Position numbers and translations under genes: made by a program
NCBI GenBank assembly: GCA_017477005.1
Contig: JAFUXY010000478.1
Location: 1-8,886, forward strand
Direction: 5' to 3'
Length of the DNA stretch: 8,886 nucleotides
DNA from: Lachnospiraceae bacterium
GTDB taxonomy: Bacteria; Bacillota; Clostridia; Lachnospirales; Lachnospiraceae
Notes under the pieces: model-generated
What the model was told of the DNA's origin: nothing
What the model saw: the letters and a program-made list of their open reading frames with translations, nothing else
The model's database searches: none
Shown: piece after piece, positions 1 to 6,869 of the stretch
How the letters are laid out: each line of letters opens with the position of its first letter
How positions within the stretch are numbered: the stretch's first letter is position 1

Positions 1-663
1 CGAAACCAAGATCGGCGTTTCAACTTCCATAAAGCCGCGCCCGTTCAAAAACTGGCGGATTTCATACAATATCTGCGAACGCTTGAAAAACGTCTCCCGC
101 ACTTCTGTATTCATCGTTAGATCGACATAACGCTGCCGATAACGCAGATCCGTGTCCGTCAGCCCATGAAATTTTTCGGGCAAAATCTGCAGGCTCTTGG
201 TCAGCAGTGTGACCTCTTTTGCGTGGACAGAAATTTCCCCGGTCTTCGTTTTGAAAACAAACCCTTTCACGCCCAAAATATCACCCACGTCATATTTTTT
301 GAACGCTGCGTATGCCTCGTCTCCCAGATCATTTCTCGTAATATAAATCTGAATATCGCCATTGCGGTCTCTCAGATTCGCAAACGATGCTTTTCCCATC
401 ACGCGCTTGAACATCATCCGGCCAGCGATCGAAACGATTTTCTCCTTGGGAATTTCCTCCAACGGCACCAACTTTGCCTTTCCGTCTTCATCCTTTTCGG
501 GAACAAATTCCAGCGCCTCAAACTGCTCCCGAATTTCGTTGGAATGGATGGTCGCATCGTATTTCGTAATCAAAAACGGATCTTGTCCGTTTTCCTGCAA
601 AGCAGACAGTTTTTCCCTGCGTACTTTTAATAATTGATTCAGATCTTTTTCTTGTTGTGCCAT
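1..663 (-). CDS. lysS: Lysyl-tRNA synthetase, class II (N-terminal part; cut by window edge)
   Basis: Cytoplasmic enzyme that charges tRNA-Lys with lysine using ATP. The window contains 221 codons of about 500 expected, beginning [10 protein letters not shown]. Residues about 57-150 form the OB-fold anticodon-binding domain ([21 protein letters not shown], then DIQIYI). The linker [19 protein letters not shown] (about 164-182) is typical of bacterial class II Lys[12 protein letters not shown] near residue 210 is class II motif 1, at the dimer interface. Motifs 2 and 3 lie beyond the left edge. The start is supported by AGAGG seven bases upstream of the ATG, located inside the end of greA. The gap to the greA stop is 4 nt, so the two are probably translationally coupled. 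Identification is firm; whether the rest of the gene is intact cannot be seen. Confidence 0.97.
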   Translation of the reverse strand, partial: MAQQEKDLNQLLKVRREKLSALQENGQDPFLITKYDATIHSNEIREQFEALEFVPEKDEDGKAKLVPLEEIPKEKIVSIAGRMMFKRVMGKASFANLRDRNGDIQIYITRNDLGDEAYAAFKKYDVGDILGVKGFVFKTKTGEISVHAKEVTLLTKSLQILPEKFHGLTDTDLRYRQRYVDLTMNTEVRETFFKRSQILYEIRQFLNGRGFMEVETPILVS

Positions 664-667
664 TTTT

Positions 668-1141
668 CTACCTCTGAATATCTAATATTTTGTAATCAAA
701 CAACCCATATTCTGTTTCCACCTTCACCGTCTCGCCGACCCTGTGTCCGATCAGCGCGCTGCCCAGCGGAGACTCATTCGAAATCCAGCCATTCATGCTG
801 TCCGCCTCTGTGGATCCGACCAGCCGAAACTCCATTTCCTCGTCCATATCCACGTCAAAAATGCGAACTGTAGCGCCAATGCTCACAGCGTCGCTCCCGG
901 CTTCCTCTTCGATAACCACTGCATTTTTTAGTATATTTTCGAGTTCATCGATCCGCGCCTCGATATCTCTCTGTTCGTCTTTGGCCGCATCGTATTCCGC
1001 ATTTTCGGAAAGATCGCCCTGCTCCCTGGCTTCCTTAATCTTCTGCGCAATCTCATACCGTTTATTCTCTTTCAAGTCCTTTAATTCGGACTGCATGGCC
1101 TCCAGACCTTCTCTGGTCATCAGGTTCTTTTTTGATTCCAT
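668..1141 (-). CDS. greA: Transcription elongation factor GreA
   Basis: Binds in the secondary channel of RNA polymerase and stimulates cleavage of the 3' end of backtracked RNA. The product is 157 aa (E. coli GreA is 158). Residues 1-75 form the N-terminal antiparallel coiled coil; its tip carries GDLSENAEY (42-50), with the conserved acidic pair D43 and E46 that coordinates the catalytic magnesium. The C-terminal FKBP-like domain follows (about 80-157) and includes the typical [15 protein letters not shown] chose the ATG at 1141 because AGGGAGG is six bases upstream of it. An in-frame ATG at 1147 would add two residues, but it directly abuts that Shine-Dalgarno. It lies between dusB and lysS in the same operon. 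No anomalies seen. Confidence 0.97.
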   Translation of the reverse strand: MESKKNLMTREGLEAMQSELKDLKENKRYEIAQKIKEAREQGDLSENAEYDAAKDEQRDIEARIDELENILKNAVVIEEEAGSDAVSIGATVRIFDVDMDEEMEFRLVGSTEADSMNGWISNESPLGSALIGHRVGETVKVETEYGLFDYKILDIQR

Positions 1142-1147
1142 TTCCAT

Positions 1148-1154
1148 CCTCCCT
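1148..1154 (-). promoter_or_regulatory. Ribosome binding site of greA (decides the start)
   Basis: The minus strand reads AGGGAGG here, immediately followed by ATGGAAATG. With normal 5-8 base spacing this serves the second ATG (1141), not the first (1147), so GreA should begin MESKKN. Confidence 0.75.
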
Positions 1155-1163
1155 ATTCTATTT

Positions 1164-2174
1164 TTATTGTATTTTTTTGATCAAATCTTCCAATTCCTCA
1201 ATAGTGGTAATCACATTGATCGCCTCCCGCATCCTCGCCGCTCCCGGGTACCCGGACACGTACCACGACGCATGCTTTCGCATCTGCAGCATCCCGAGAT
1301 GTTCTCCCCGAAGCGCTGTCTGCATCCGTGCATGCCGCAAAACCATAGCGGCGACTTCTTCAAAAGATGGCGGATAATGATTCCTTTTTTCTATTTCAAA
1401 TGCTTCCAAAATCCAGCGAAAAATCCACGGATTTCCCTGCGCTGCGCGGCCGATCAAAAACCCATCACAGCCGGTTTTCTCATTCATTTTTTTCACGGCA
1501 TCGGGACTGTCCAAATCGCCATTCCCCAACACCGGAATCGCCACCGATTCTTTGACCTTCCGAATAATCTCCCAGTCGGCTTTTCCCGAATACATCTGAT
1601 CTCTGGTCCGCCCATGAACCGCCACTGCTGCCGCGCCGGAGGCTTCCGCGATCTTAGCCAACTCCACCGCATTGATATGCTCCCTGTCAAAACCAGAACG
1701 CATTTTCACCGTCACCGGTTTTTTCGTAGAGGAAACGCAGGCACGGATTACCTGCTCTGCGAGCTTGGGATTTCTCATCAGCGCAGACCCGTCGCCGCCC
1801 TTTACGATTTTGGGAACGGGACAGCCCATATTGATGTCCAAAATATCGAACGGTTCCTCGTCAATCTGCGCCACCACCTCCCGCATACAATCGGGATCCG
1901 AGCCAAACAATTGCAATGAGACAGGATGCTCCGCTTCTTCGATTTTCATTAAATCGATGGTTTTTTTGTTGTGGTAATGCAGCGCTTTCGCGCTAATCAT
2001 TTCCATACAAACAAGTCCGGCTCCCTGTTCCCGGCAGAGCAATCGAAATGGCGGATCGGATACGCCTGCCATTGGCGCCAAAATCAGATTGTTGGAAAGC
2101 GACACATTTCCAATCTGCAACGTGTGGATGGGCGAAGCTTTCGCTGGCATTGCTTCGCTAGGATTACGATTCAT
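1164..2174 (-). CDS. dusB: tRNA-dihydrouridine synthase, DusB type
   Basis: FMN-dependent enzyme that reduces specific uridines of tRNA to dihydrouridine. The product is 336 aa, a normal family length. The TIM-barrel FMN domain begins near residue 20 with LILAPMAGVSDPPFR (30-44). The catalytic cysteine is C118 in INMGCPVPKI. Other FMN/substrate motifs are VKMRSGF, VHGRTRDQMYSG and VLGNGD. The C-terminal helical tRNA-binding domain covers roughly 245-336 and includes MRKHASWYVSGYPGA. The start at 2174 overlaps the end of coaX by 11 nt. There is no well-spaced Shine-Dalgarno (only AGG touching the ATG), so initiation may depend on coupling to coaX, and M9 is an alternative start. The subtype DusB is assigned from sequence style and its greA/lysS neighbourhood; the Dus family itself is certain. 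Confidence 0.93.
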   Translation of the reverse strand: MNRNPSEAMPAKASPIHTLQIGNVSLSNNLILAPMAGVSDPPFRLLCREQGAGLVCMEMISAKALHYHNKKTIDLMKIEEAEHPVSLQLFGSDPDCMREVVAQIDEEPFDILDINMGCPVPKIVKGGDGSALMRNPKLAEQVIRACVSSTKKPVTVKMRSGFDREHINAVELAKIAEASGAAAVAVHGRTRDQMYSGKADWEIIRKVKESVAIPVLGNGDLDSPDAVKKMNEKTGCDGFLIGRAAQGNPWIFRWILEAFEIEKRNHYPPSFEEVAAMVLRHARMQTALRGEHLGMLQMRKHASWYVSGYPGAARMREAINVITTIEELEDLIKKIQ

Positions 2175-2940
2175 CCTGATTCAATCCGTACACTATATTC
2201 AAACCGATCAGCGTCAGATTGGGATTGTATTCTTCGATACAGTCTGTTTCTTTGGATATCATATTTCCCAATCCCCCCGTGGCTACCACCTTGACATTTT
2301 CGTAGCCGGAGGCCTCGATCATATGTTTGACGATGTATTCGGTCTGCCCGATCTGCCCATAGACAAGCCCAGCCTGCATAGAGGAAATCGTCTCTTTTGC
2401 CAGAATTCTTTTCGGTTTTTTGATTTCTATTTCCGGCAGCTTCGCCGCGTCCTCCCACAAAGCCTTCGCGGAAATACGCACGCCCGGTGCCGTCAATCCC
2501 GCCTCAAATTCCCCTTTTCCATTCACGAGATCGTAGGTGGTCGCCGTGCCAAAATCGATAACGATGACAGGCCCGCCATACAGGGCGTAGGCGCCCGCTG
2601 CATCTACGATCCGATCCGCGCCGACCTGCTCGGGACGGTCCAGCGCAATACGGATTCCGGTTTTGATCGACTCCTTGACGATCACCGGATGCACCGAAAA
2701 ATATTTGATAATACCGCTGATCAGCGAATGGTTGACCGCCGGAACCACGCTCGCATAAATCGCATCTTTAATCTGTTTTTTGTCAATCCCATTTTGAAAA
2801 AGGATTTCGCTCAATAATATTCCATATTCGTCAGACGTGCGGGGAATTTTTGTGTTCATACGGAAATTCCCCACCAGCTCATTTTGGTCAAATACACCAA
2901 TGGTAATATTGGTGTTTCCTGCGTCGATGGCTAAAATCAT
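2164..2940 (-). CDS. coaX: Type III pantothenate kinase
   Basis: Phosphorylates pantothenate with ATP, the first step of coenzyme A synthesis. CoaX enzymes belong to the ASKHA fold, need a monovalent cation and, from family knowledge, are not feedback-inhibited by CoA. The product is 258 aa, the usual length. Diagnostic motifs are DAGNTNITIGVFD (6-18, phosphate-binding loop), GADRIVDA (107-114, with D109 as presumed catalytic base), DFGTATTYD (129-137) and a late ATGGLG (adenosine region). The start at 2940 is preceded by GAGG with 8-base spacing, which overlaps the stop of the upstream 117-aa gene; an in-frame extension to 3006 has no support. The gap to the upstream stop is 10 nt and the overlap with dusB is 11 nt, indicating one transcription unit. 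Confidence 0.97.
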   Translation of the reverse strand: MILAIDAGNTNITIGVFDQNELVGNFRMNTKIPRTSDEYGILLSEILFQNGIDKKQIKDAIYASVVPAVNHSLISGIIKYFSVHPVIVKESIKTGIRIALDRPEQVGADRIVDAAGAYALYGGPVIVIDFGTATTYDLVNGKGEFEAGLTAPGVRISAKALWEDAAKLPEIEIKKPKRILAKETISSMQAGLVYGQIGQTEYIVKHMIEASGYENVKVVATGGLGNMISKETDCIEEYNPNLTLIGLNIVYGLNQDES

Positions 2941-2950
2941 TTTTGTTTCC

Positions 2951-3304
2951 TCACGAAATGGGTTCTCCCAGGAAAAACACCCGATAATACATTTCCAATG
3001 ACTCAAACAATTCTCTTTTTTCTCTCTGGAGCTGCCTCACCTTCAGGCCGCTTCCAATTTCGTCGTATAAAATATCGTCCTCAGCGGCCTCTGTCCGAAT
3101 GACCAAATGGCCGTCTTCATCGAACGACAAACGCAGAATGCCGCCCACGTCCTCTGTGAACAATACGCACAAAATCTGCAGCTCCTGACGCACGCTTTCC
3201 GGCATCCCCCAAAAGTCCTCATTGAGATAATATTTTTTTGCATAGGCACTGGAAACACAGAGGATTACCTCTTCGTCCCACGGTTCATATTCAAACATAT
3301 CCAT
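2951..3304 (-). CDS. Conserved acidic protein of 117 aa, function unknown (DUF6145-like)
   Basis: A small soluble, acidic protein with no signal peptide or membrane segment. From memory it resembles a family annotated as DUF6145 in Lachnospiraceae and relatives; I could not verify this. Visible blocks are VILCVSSAYAKKYYLNEDFWGMP (13-35), LCVLFTEDVGGILRLSFDEDGHL (45-67), YDEIGSGL (80-87) and a predicted C-terminal helix KVRQLQREKRELFESLEMYYRVFFLGE (88-114). The middle block looks like paired beta strands with an acidic turn. The ATG at 3304 overlaps the end of birA by 14 nt and has GAGG five bases upstream; a second ATG at 3298 has poorer spacing. It sits between birA and coaX, both vitamin-cofactor genes, but no function can be deduced from that alone. 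Confidence 0.85.
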   Translation of the reverse strand: MDMFEYEPWDEEVILCVSSAYAKKYYLNEDFWGMPESVRQELQILCVLFTEDVGGILRLSFDEDGHLVIRTEAAEDDILYDEIGSGLKVRQLQREKRELFESLEMYYRVFFLGEPIS

Positions 3305-4199
3305 CCAAACCTCGAACCTGTACCTCTCCCGAATCTATGCGGCTTTTTTGGCCTGTATCCGTATCTACAACCACCAACCGCCCGGCCTCGTCCATCCCCA
3401 AAGCCTTTGCTTCAAAATGCCCCTGCGGATCCAAAATCCGAACCAGATTATTTTTATTTAATAATCGCCTGTTGTAATCCTCCAGCAAGAAAGAAAGCGA
3501 TCTTTCCTGCCGAAATTCCTCATACAATTCCCGAAAATAATTCCAAATCGTTTCGATAATGGTAATACTTCCCGGAAGCTCCGGATGCGAAACTATATCT
3601 TTCGAACCGACATCCATTAGCCCTGAAAAATCTTCCTCAGCTCTCTCCCCCGGCTCTGCCGCAAGCTCTTCTTCGATGCTTGTCGCCCGATCCGAAAGAG
3701 CGTCCGGATAGCTGCCTCTTCGAACATTCAAACCGATGCCCACGATAATTGCCCCGCCGACCCGCTCTGTCAGTATCCCGCAAATTTTTCGTTTGGCAAT
3801 CAAAATATCGTTCGGCCATTTGATCTGCGCAGGCAGGCCAAACAGCAATTCCACTGTCTTGGCCGCCGCCATAGCCGCCAAAATAGTAATCCCGGGAATC
3901 TTCGTCTCCGGCAAGGCCTCTTCCTTCATCCACCCCGGATAAAAGATCATACTTGTCGAAACAGAAACGCCGGATGGCGAAACCCATTCATGCCCGCTCC
4001 GTCCCCGACCGGCTGTCTGCATCCCGGCAGAGACCACTGTGAAAGGTCGGGGGATTTCTCCCGACTGCAGGCGGCGTTTCAATTCATTGTTTGTAGAATC
4101 TGTGACCTCTAAATAAATGTAACAGGTCACATTCCGGGCAGCTTCCTCATTTTCCTGAAAAGAATGTCGAGTTTCCTCATTCGCCATATAAGGTTGCAT
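3291..4199 (-). CDS. birA: Biotin--[acetyl-CoA-carboxylase] ligase without HTH domain
   Basis: Makes biotinyl-5'-AMP and transfers biotin to the lysine of carboxyl-carrier proteins such as AccB. The product is 302 aa from the ATG at 4199 (AAGGCGG six bases upstream), or 298 aa from 4187 (MANEETRH). Catalytic-domain motifs are TDSTNNELK (33-41), GRGRSGHEW (64-72, biotinyl-AMP loop), IKWPNDI (126-132), KRKICGIL (136-143, with K138 at the position of the conserved catalytic lysine) and GIGLNV. A small C-terminal SH3-like domain ends the protein ([13 protein letters not shown]). No winged-helix domain precedes the ligase domain, so this is a group I ligase and not a BirA repressor. An acidic segment of roughly 30 residues after GIGLNV looks inserted relative to E. 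coli BirA. It overlaps the 3' end of the ornithine carbamoyltransferase gene by 23 nt (11 nt with the alternative start). Confidence 0.93.
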   Translation of the reverse strand: MQPYMANEETRHSFQENEEAARNVTCYIYLEVTDSTNNELKRRLQSGEIPRPFTVVSAGMQTAGRGRSGHEWVSPSGVSVSTSMIFYPGWMKEEALPETKIPGITILAAMAAAKTVELLFGLPAQIKWPNDILIAKRKICGILTERVGGAIIVGIGLNVRRGSYPDALSDRATSIEEELAAEPGERAEEDFSGLMDVGSKDIVSHPELPGSITIIETIWNYFRELYEEFRQERSLSFLLEDYNRRLLNKNNLVRILDPQGHFEAKALGMDEAGRLVVVDTDTGQKSRIDSGEVQVRGLDGYV

Positions 4200-5169
4200 A
4201 CATAACCGCCTTGATCGAATGCATTCTGTTTTCTGCCTCGTCGAATACCACCGACCGCGAACCTTCAAAAACAGCATGCGATACCTCGAGTTCGGAGAGA
4301 CCGAATTTCTCAAAAACTTCTCTCCCTACGCCGGTCTCTAAATCGTGATACGCCGGAAGACAATGCATAAATATGGCGTTGTCTTTTGCGTAAGAAAAGG
4401 CTTTTTCATTCACCTGATAGGGGCTCAAATCCTCAATGCGCTCCTGCCAAACCTCTTCGGGTTCGCCCATAGATACCCACACATCGGTATAAATCACATC
4501 TGCATCTTTGCAGCCTTCTTCCACCGAATCGGTCAAAATAATCTGGCTCCCGGATTGCTTTGCAAATTCCTGGCAGGTATCGATGAGTTTTTGATCCGGG
4601 AAATATTTCTTGTTGGTGCAAGCCACAAAATCCAATCCCAATTTCGAGCAGACCACCATGAGCGAATTTCCCATATTGAAACGCGCGTCGCCCATATAGA
4701 CAAACCGCACGTCCGAAAGCCGCCCCAAATGCTCCTGAATCGTCAGCATATCCGCAATCATCTGAGTGGGATGAAACTCATCGGTCAGCCCATTCCATAC
4801 CGGCACGCCGGAATATTTTGCGAGGTCTTCCACGATTTTCTGGTCGAAGCCTCGATATTCGATACCGTCATACATCCGCCCCAACACCCGCGCCGTGTCA
4901 GCAATGCTCTCTTTTTTTCCAATCTGCGACGCCGCAGGATCCAGATAGGTCGTGTACATACCGAGATCATGCGCTGCCACCTCAAAGGAACAGCGGGTTC
5001 TCGTGCTTGTTTTTTCAAAGATCAACGCAATCTGCTTTCCACGAAGCACGTCATGCGGCACGCCTTCTTTTTTCTCTTTTTTCAGCCTAGCGGACAACGC
5101 AACCAGACTCCGTATTTCCTCTGGCGTAAAATCCAACAGCTTCAGGAATGATCTGTTTTTGAGGCTCAT
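4177..5169 (-). CDS. argF: Ornithine carbamoyltransferase (ArgF/ArcB type)
   Basis: Transfers the carbamoyl group from carbamoyl phosphate to ornithine, giving citrulline; in fermenting bacteria the same enzyme can run backwards in the arginine deiminase pathway. The product is 330 aa. The carbamoyl-phosphate domain has STRTR (55-59) and HPTQ (133-136). The ornithine domain has [16 protein letters not shown] (H269-C270-L271-P272) and the terminal [11 protein letters not shown]. The long form with [13 protein letters not shown] resembles E. coli ArgF/ArgI and catabolic ArcB more than short Bacillus-type ArgF, so the symbol argF is provisional; no arginine deiminase or carbamate kinase gene is in the window. 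Start at 5169 ([18 protein letters not shown]) is supported by family alignment; the Shine-Dalgarno AAAGGA is rather far upstream (about 11 bases). It follows the SPFH gene after 44 nt with no visible terminator. Confidence 0.94.
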   Translation of the reverse strand: MSLKNRSFLKLLDFTPEEIRSLVALSARLKKEKKEGVPHDVLRGKQIALIFEKTSTRTRCSFEVAAHDLGMYTTYLDPAASQIGKKESIADTARVLGRMYDGIEYRGFDQKIVEDLAKYSGVPVWNGLTDEFHPTQMIADMLTIQEHLGRLSDVRFVYMGDARFNMGNSLMVVCSKLGLDFVACTNKKYFPDQKLIDTCQEFAKQSGSQIILTDSVEEGCKDADVIYTDVWVSMGEPEEVWQERIEDLSPYQVNEKAFSYAKDNAIFMHCLPAYHDLETGVGREVFEKFGLSELEVSHAVFEGSRSVVFDEAENRMHSIKAVMYATLYGE

Positions 5170-5213
5170 TACTATTATTTTCCTTTCTCAAAATCCTGTA
5201 TTTGCAGACCACA

Positions 5214-6149
5214 TCAATTCGATGCCATGGTATCCTTCAACGCCGTAGCCAGCCCTGCCAACCCCTGAATTTCTGAAGGAATAATAATCTTTGTCGCTTT
5301 TCCGTCCGCCGCTTTCGCAAACGCCTCCAGAGACTTGAGCTGCATGACCCGCTCATCCGCCCCAGCTTCTTTGAGAAAACGCAATCCATCGGCGTTCGCC
5401 TGCTGTATCTTCAGAATCGCTTCAGCCTGTCCTTCTGCCTCCCGCACCGTCGCTTCTTTCTTGGCTTCCGCACGCAAGATCGCAGCCTGCTTTTCGGCTT
5501 CGGCATCCAAAATCGCCGACTCTTTTTTTCCTTATGCGATCAGAATCGTCGACTTTTTCTCGCCCTCTGCGATCAGAATCGCTTCCCGGCGCTCACGCTC
5601 GGCCTTCATCTGTTTTTCCATTGCGTCACGAATCGCAGTCGGCGGTATAATATTTTTGAGCTCGACACGGTTAATCTTGATCCCCCAGGGATCGGTCGCC
5701 ACGTCCAGCGAAGCACGCATCTTGGTGTTGATCGTCTCGCGGGATGTCAGCGTCTCGTCGAGTTCCAAATCACCGATCACGTTTCGCAGCGTCGTAGCCG
5801 TCAAGTTTTCAATCGCCATGATCGGATTTTCCACGCCATAGCAATAGAGCCGGGGGTCAGTAATCTGATAATACACGACGGTGTCAATCTGCATCGTCAC
5901 ATTGTCTTTGGTAATCACCGGCTGCGGCGGGAAATCCACCACCTGTTCTTTTAGGTTCACATTCCGGGCCACCCTGTCGATAATCGGCATCTTGAAATGA
6001 AGCCCCACGGACCAAGTGCTTTGGTAGGCTCCCAAACGTTCCACCACAAAAGCATGCGCCTGTGGAACCACGCGAACGCATGGAATCAGAACCGCCAAAA
6101 GTACGACAAGAAGGATCAGCACCGGCAGGCTCAGCAGCAATGCCTCCAT
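5214..6149 (-). pseudogene. SPFH/stomatin-family (QmcA-like) membrane protein interrupted by an in-frame TAA
   Basis: Read through, the frame gives a 311-codon product, a normal length for stomatin/paraslipin proteins that form membrane-associated oligomers and are often tied to FtsH-type proteolysis or membrane domains. Residues about 5-26 form an N-terminal membrane anchor. The SPFH (band 7) domain follows (about 27-180) with VVPQAHAFVVERLGAY, VVDFPPQPVITKDNV and DPWGIKINRVELKNI. A long charged Ala/Glu/Lys helix then leads to a C-terminal GLAGLATALKDTM. Codon 206 is TAA (5532-5534) in the helix: ...STILIA-stop-GKKESAIL... The surrounding 11-residue repeat predicts glutamate there, so GAA to TAA (one base) explains it. 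No frameshift is involved and the 105 codons downstream remain open and conserved-looking. Start at 6149 has GGGGG about ten bases upstream. It may be a recent pseudogene, a truncated 205-aa protein, or a sequencing error. Confidence 0.85.
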
Positions 6150-6164
6150 AATTGAAACACCCCC

Positions 6165-6416
6165 TTATTCCGCTGTGTTCAAATCTGTCAAATAATCTTC
6201 TACGGAAGAAATGTCTGCCGAAATCTCCGGCAGGGGATCGTTGGCATGTGCCTCTTCATAGAGCCCGTAGGCCGAATAGCCCACCCAACCAGCGATCGCT
6301 GCTGCGATCAAGATGCCTACGCAGTATCCCAGCACGCGCTCCCGTTTTTCTTTTTTCAGTATCTTCTTGCGATTTTTCTTCAGTTCTTTGCGGTAATCAA
6401 TCTTCGCCTGGCTCAT
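6165..6416 (-). CDS. Small single-pass membrane protein, 83 aa, function unknown
   Basis: Not assigned to a named family. Residues 1-27 are strongly basic (KELKKNRKKILKKEKRER), residues 28-50 are a hydrophobic Gly/Ala-rich transmembrane helix (VLGYCVGILIAAAIAGWVGYSAY), and residues 54-83 are acidic and polar. The positive-inside rule predicts N-terminus in the cytoplasm and C-terminus outside; there is no cleavage site or lipobox. The start is well supported by AAGGAGG eight bases upstream. The stop is 15 nt before the SPFH start, so the two are probably co-translated and may act together at the membrane. SPFH genes of the YbbK type are often paired with an NfeD-like membrane protein; this protein is too short and lacks an OB domain, so it is not NfeD. 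It is the first gene of the minus-strand cluster. Confidence 0.8.
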   Translation of the reverse strand: MSQAKIDYRKELKKNRKKILKKEKRERVLGYCVGILIAAAIAGWVGYSAYGLYEEAHANDPLPEISADISSVEDYLTDLNTAE

Positions 6417-6528
6417 CCTTTTTCCCTCCTTGGTTCATAGTAAAATAATGTACTAAACTTTGTCATCCTATTTGTATCTGATCTAGGCACTTTGGATGCC
6501 CTGTATCTATCAAGACAGATAGTACTGT

Positions 6529-6557
6529 AGTATACACTGTTTCCCCAAAAATTGCAA
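6529..6557 (-). promoter_or_regulatory. Candidate sigma-A promoter for the minus-strand operon
   Basis: On the minus strand, TTGCAA (6552-6557) and TATACT (6529-6534) are separated by 17 bases. The predicted start of transcription is near 6522, giving a leader of about 105 nt before the 83-aa gene. The leader begins with a short CTATC/GATAG hairpin (6507-6522) of unknown meaning. No known riboswitch or T-box motif was recognised. This is a consensus match only. Confidence 0.5.
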
Positions 6558-6570
6558 TCGGCAAGATGGG

Positions 6571-6588
6571 CAAATTTCATGAAATTTG
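6571..6588. promoter_or_regulatory. Perfect 18-bp palindrome, possible operator
   Basis: CAAATTTCATGAAATTTG equals its own reverse complement over all 18 bases. It lies 13 bp upstream of the -35 box of the minus-strand promoter, centred near -57, which fits a binding site for a dimeric regulator. It resembles the CodY motif AATTTTCWGAAAATT (about 3 mismatches of 15), but its half-sites are one base further apart. The regulator is unknown. Confidence 0.5.
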
Positions 6589-6601
6589 TATGTAATACTT
6601 G

Positions 6602-6689
6602 CTACCTGTACGGTTGCCATCCAAAAGCGATATTTTAACTGCGATAAACCGCATCAAAACATCGTTTCGGATGGCAACCGTACAGGTAG
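6602..6689. repeat. Long inverted repeat, 21-bp perfect arms, about 88 bp in total
   Basis: The left arm 6602-6622 (starts CTACCTGTACGG) is the exact reverse complement of the right arm 6669-6689 (ends CCGTACAGGTAG). Pairing continues inward after one mismatch and a one-base bulge: AAA 6624-6626 with TTT 6665-6667, and CGAT 6628-6631 with ATCG 6661-6664. The 29-nt centre has a further TGCG/CGCA stem (6640-6643 with 6650-6653). The element lies between the divergent promoters and is not in either predicted leader. Neither side has a T-run, so it is not a normal intrinsic terminator. It could be a small MITE-like element (TA is present at both ends) or a structured RNA or regulatory site; I cannot decide. 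Confidence 0.85.
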
Positions 6690-6738
6690 AAAAAATTGGC
6701 ATTCTTCCCCCAAAATCCCCAAAGTCATGCCGAAATAC

Positions 6739-6767
6739 TTGGAAGGTGAGATTTCTTTTACTATAAA
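6739..6767 (+). promoter_or_regulatory. Weaker upstream promoter candidate for the surface-protein gene
   Basis: TTGGAA (6739-6744) and TATAAA (6762-6767) are 17 bases apart. It would give a leader of about 95 nt. It is a poorer match than the promoter at 6800-6829 and may be chance. Confidence 0.3.
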
Positions 6768-6799
6768 TCCACGTTTTCTTAAAGGATATTTTGGTAAAA

Positions 6800-6829
6800 T
6801 TGCCATTTTGACGGCATTTGTGTTATAAT
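6800..6829 (+). promoter_or_regulatory. Sigma-A promoter with extended -10 for the surface-protein gene
   Basis: TTGCCA (6800-6805, 5 of 6 consensus bases) is followed after 18 bases by a perfect TATAAT (6824-6829), preceded by TG at 6821-6822 (extended -10). Transcription should start near 6836, leaving a leader of about 34 nt with the ribosome binding site AAGGAGG at 6857-6863. Confidence 0.75.
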
Positions 6830-6869
6830 GCAGAGGCTGTTTTTATCATTTTTAACAAGGAGGTTTTTT

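Larger units (their letters stand above)
6417..6869. other. Divergent intergenic region, 453 bp
   Basis: This region separates the minus-strand operon from the plus-strand surface-protein gene. It contains the elements listed separately: the minus promoter, the 18-bp palindrome, the 88-bp inverted repeat and two plus-strand promoter candidates. I found no credible gene. A plus-strand open frame at 6586-6828 has no ribosome binding site and runs across the inverted repeat. Confidence 0.7.

Noticed and set aside
795..1919. Long plus-strand open frame of 374 codons
   Set aside because: It lies antisense to greA and dusB, both unmistakable, has no ribosome binding site, and its protein is compositionally odd; it is a shadow frame.
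2941..3006. Upstream extension of coaX to an ATG at 3006
   Set aside because: The added residues lie outside the family's normal N-terminus (MILAIDAGNTN) and overlap the preceding gene; the good ribosome binding site fits the start at 2940.
5532..5534. Programmed stop-codon readthrough or stop reassignment
   Set aside because: No recoding signal was recognised, and the other genes in the window show no in-frame TAA; a point mutation is the simpler reading.
6434..6463. Second minus promoter ATGACA-18-TACTAT close to the 83-aa gene
   Set aside because: Transcription would start at or inside the ribosome binding site, leaving almost no leader; the promoter at 6529-6557 is more plausible.
6602..6689. 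Inverted repeat as an intrinsic terminator
   Set aside because: No U-run follows the stem on either strand, and no gene ends nearby to be terminated.
6586..6828. Possible 80-aa plus-strand gene in the intergenic region
   Set aside because: No ribosome binding site, spans the inverted repeat and a promoter, and shows no protein-like pattern.
6808..6829. TTGACG as the -35 box for TATAAT at 6824
   Set aside because: The spacer is only 10 bases. TTGCCA at 6800-6805 gives an 18-base spacer together with an extended -10.
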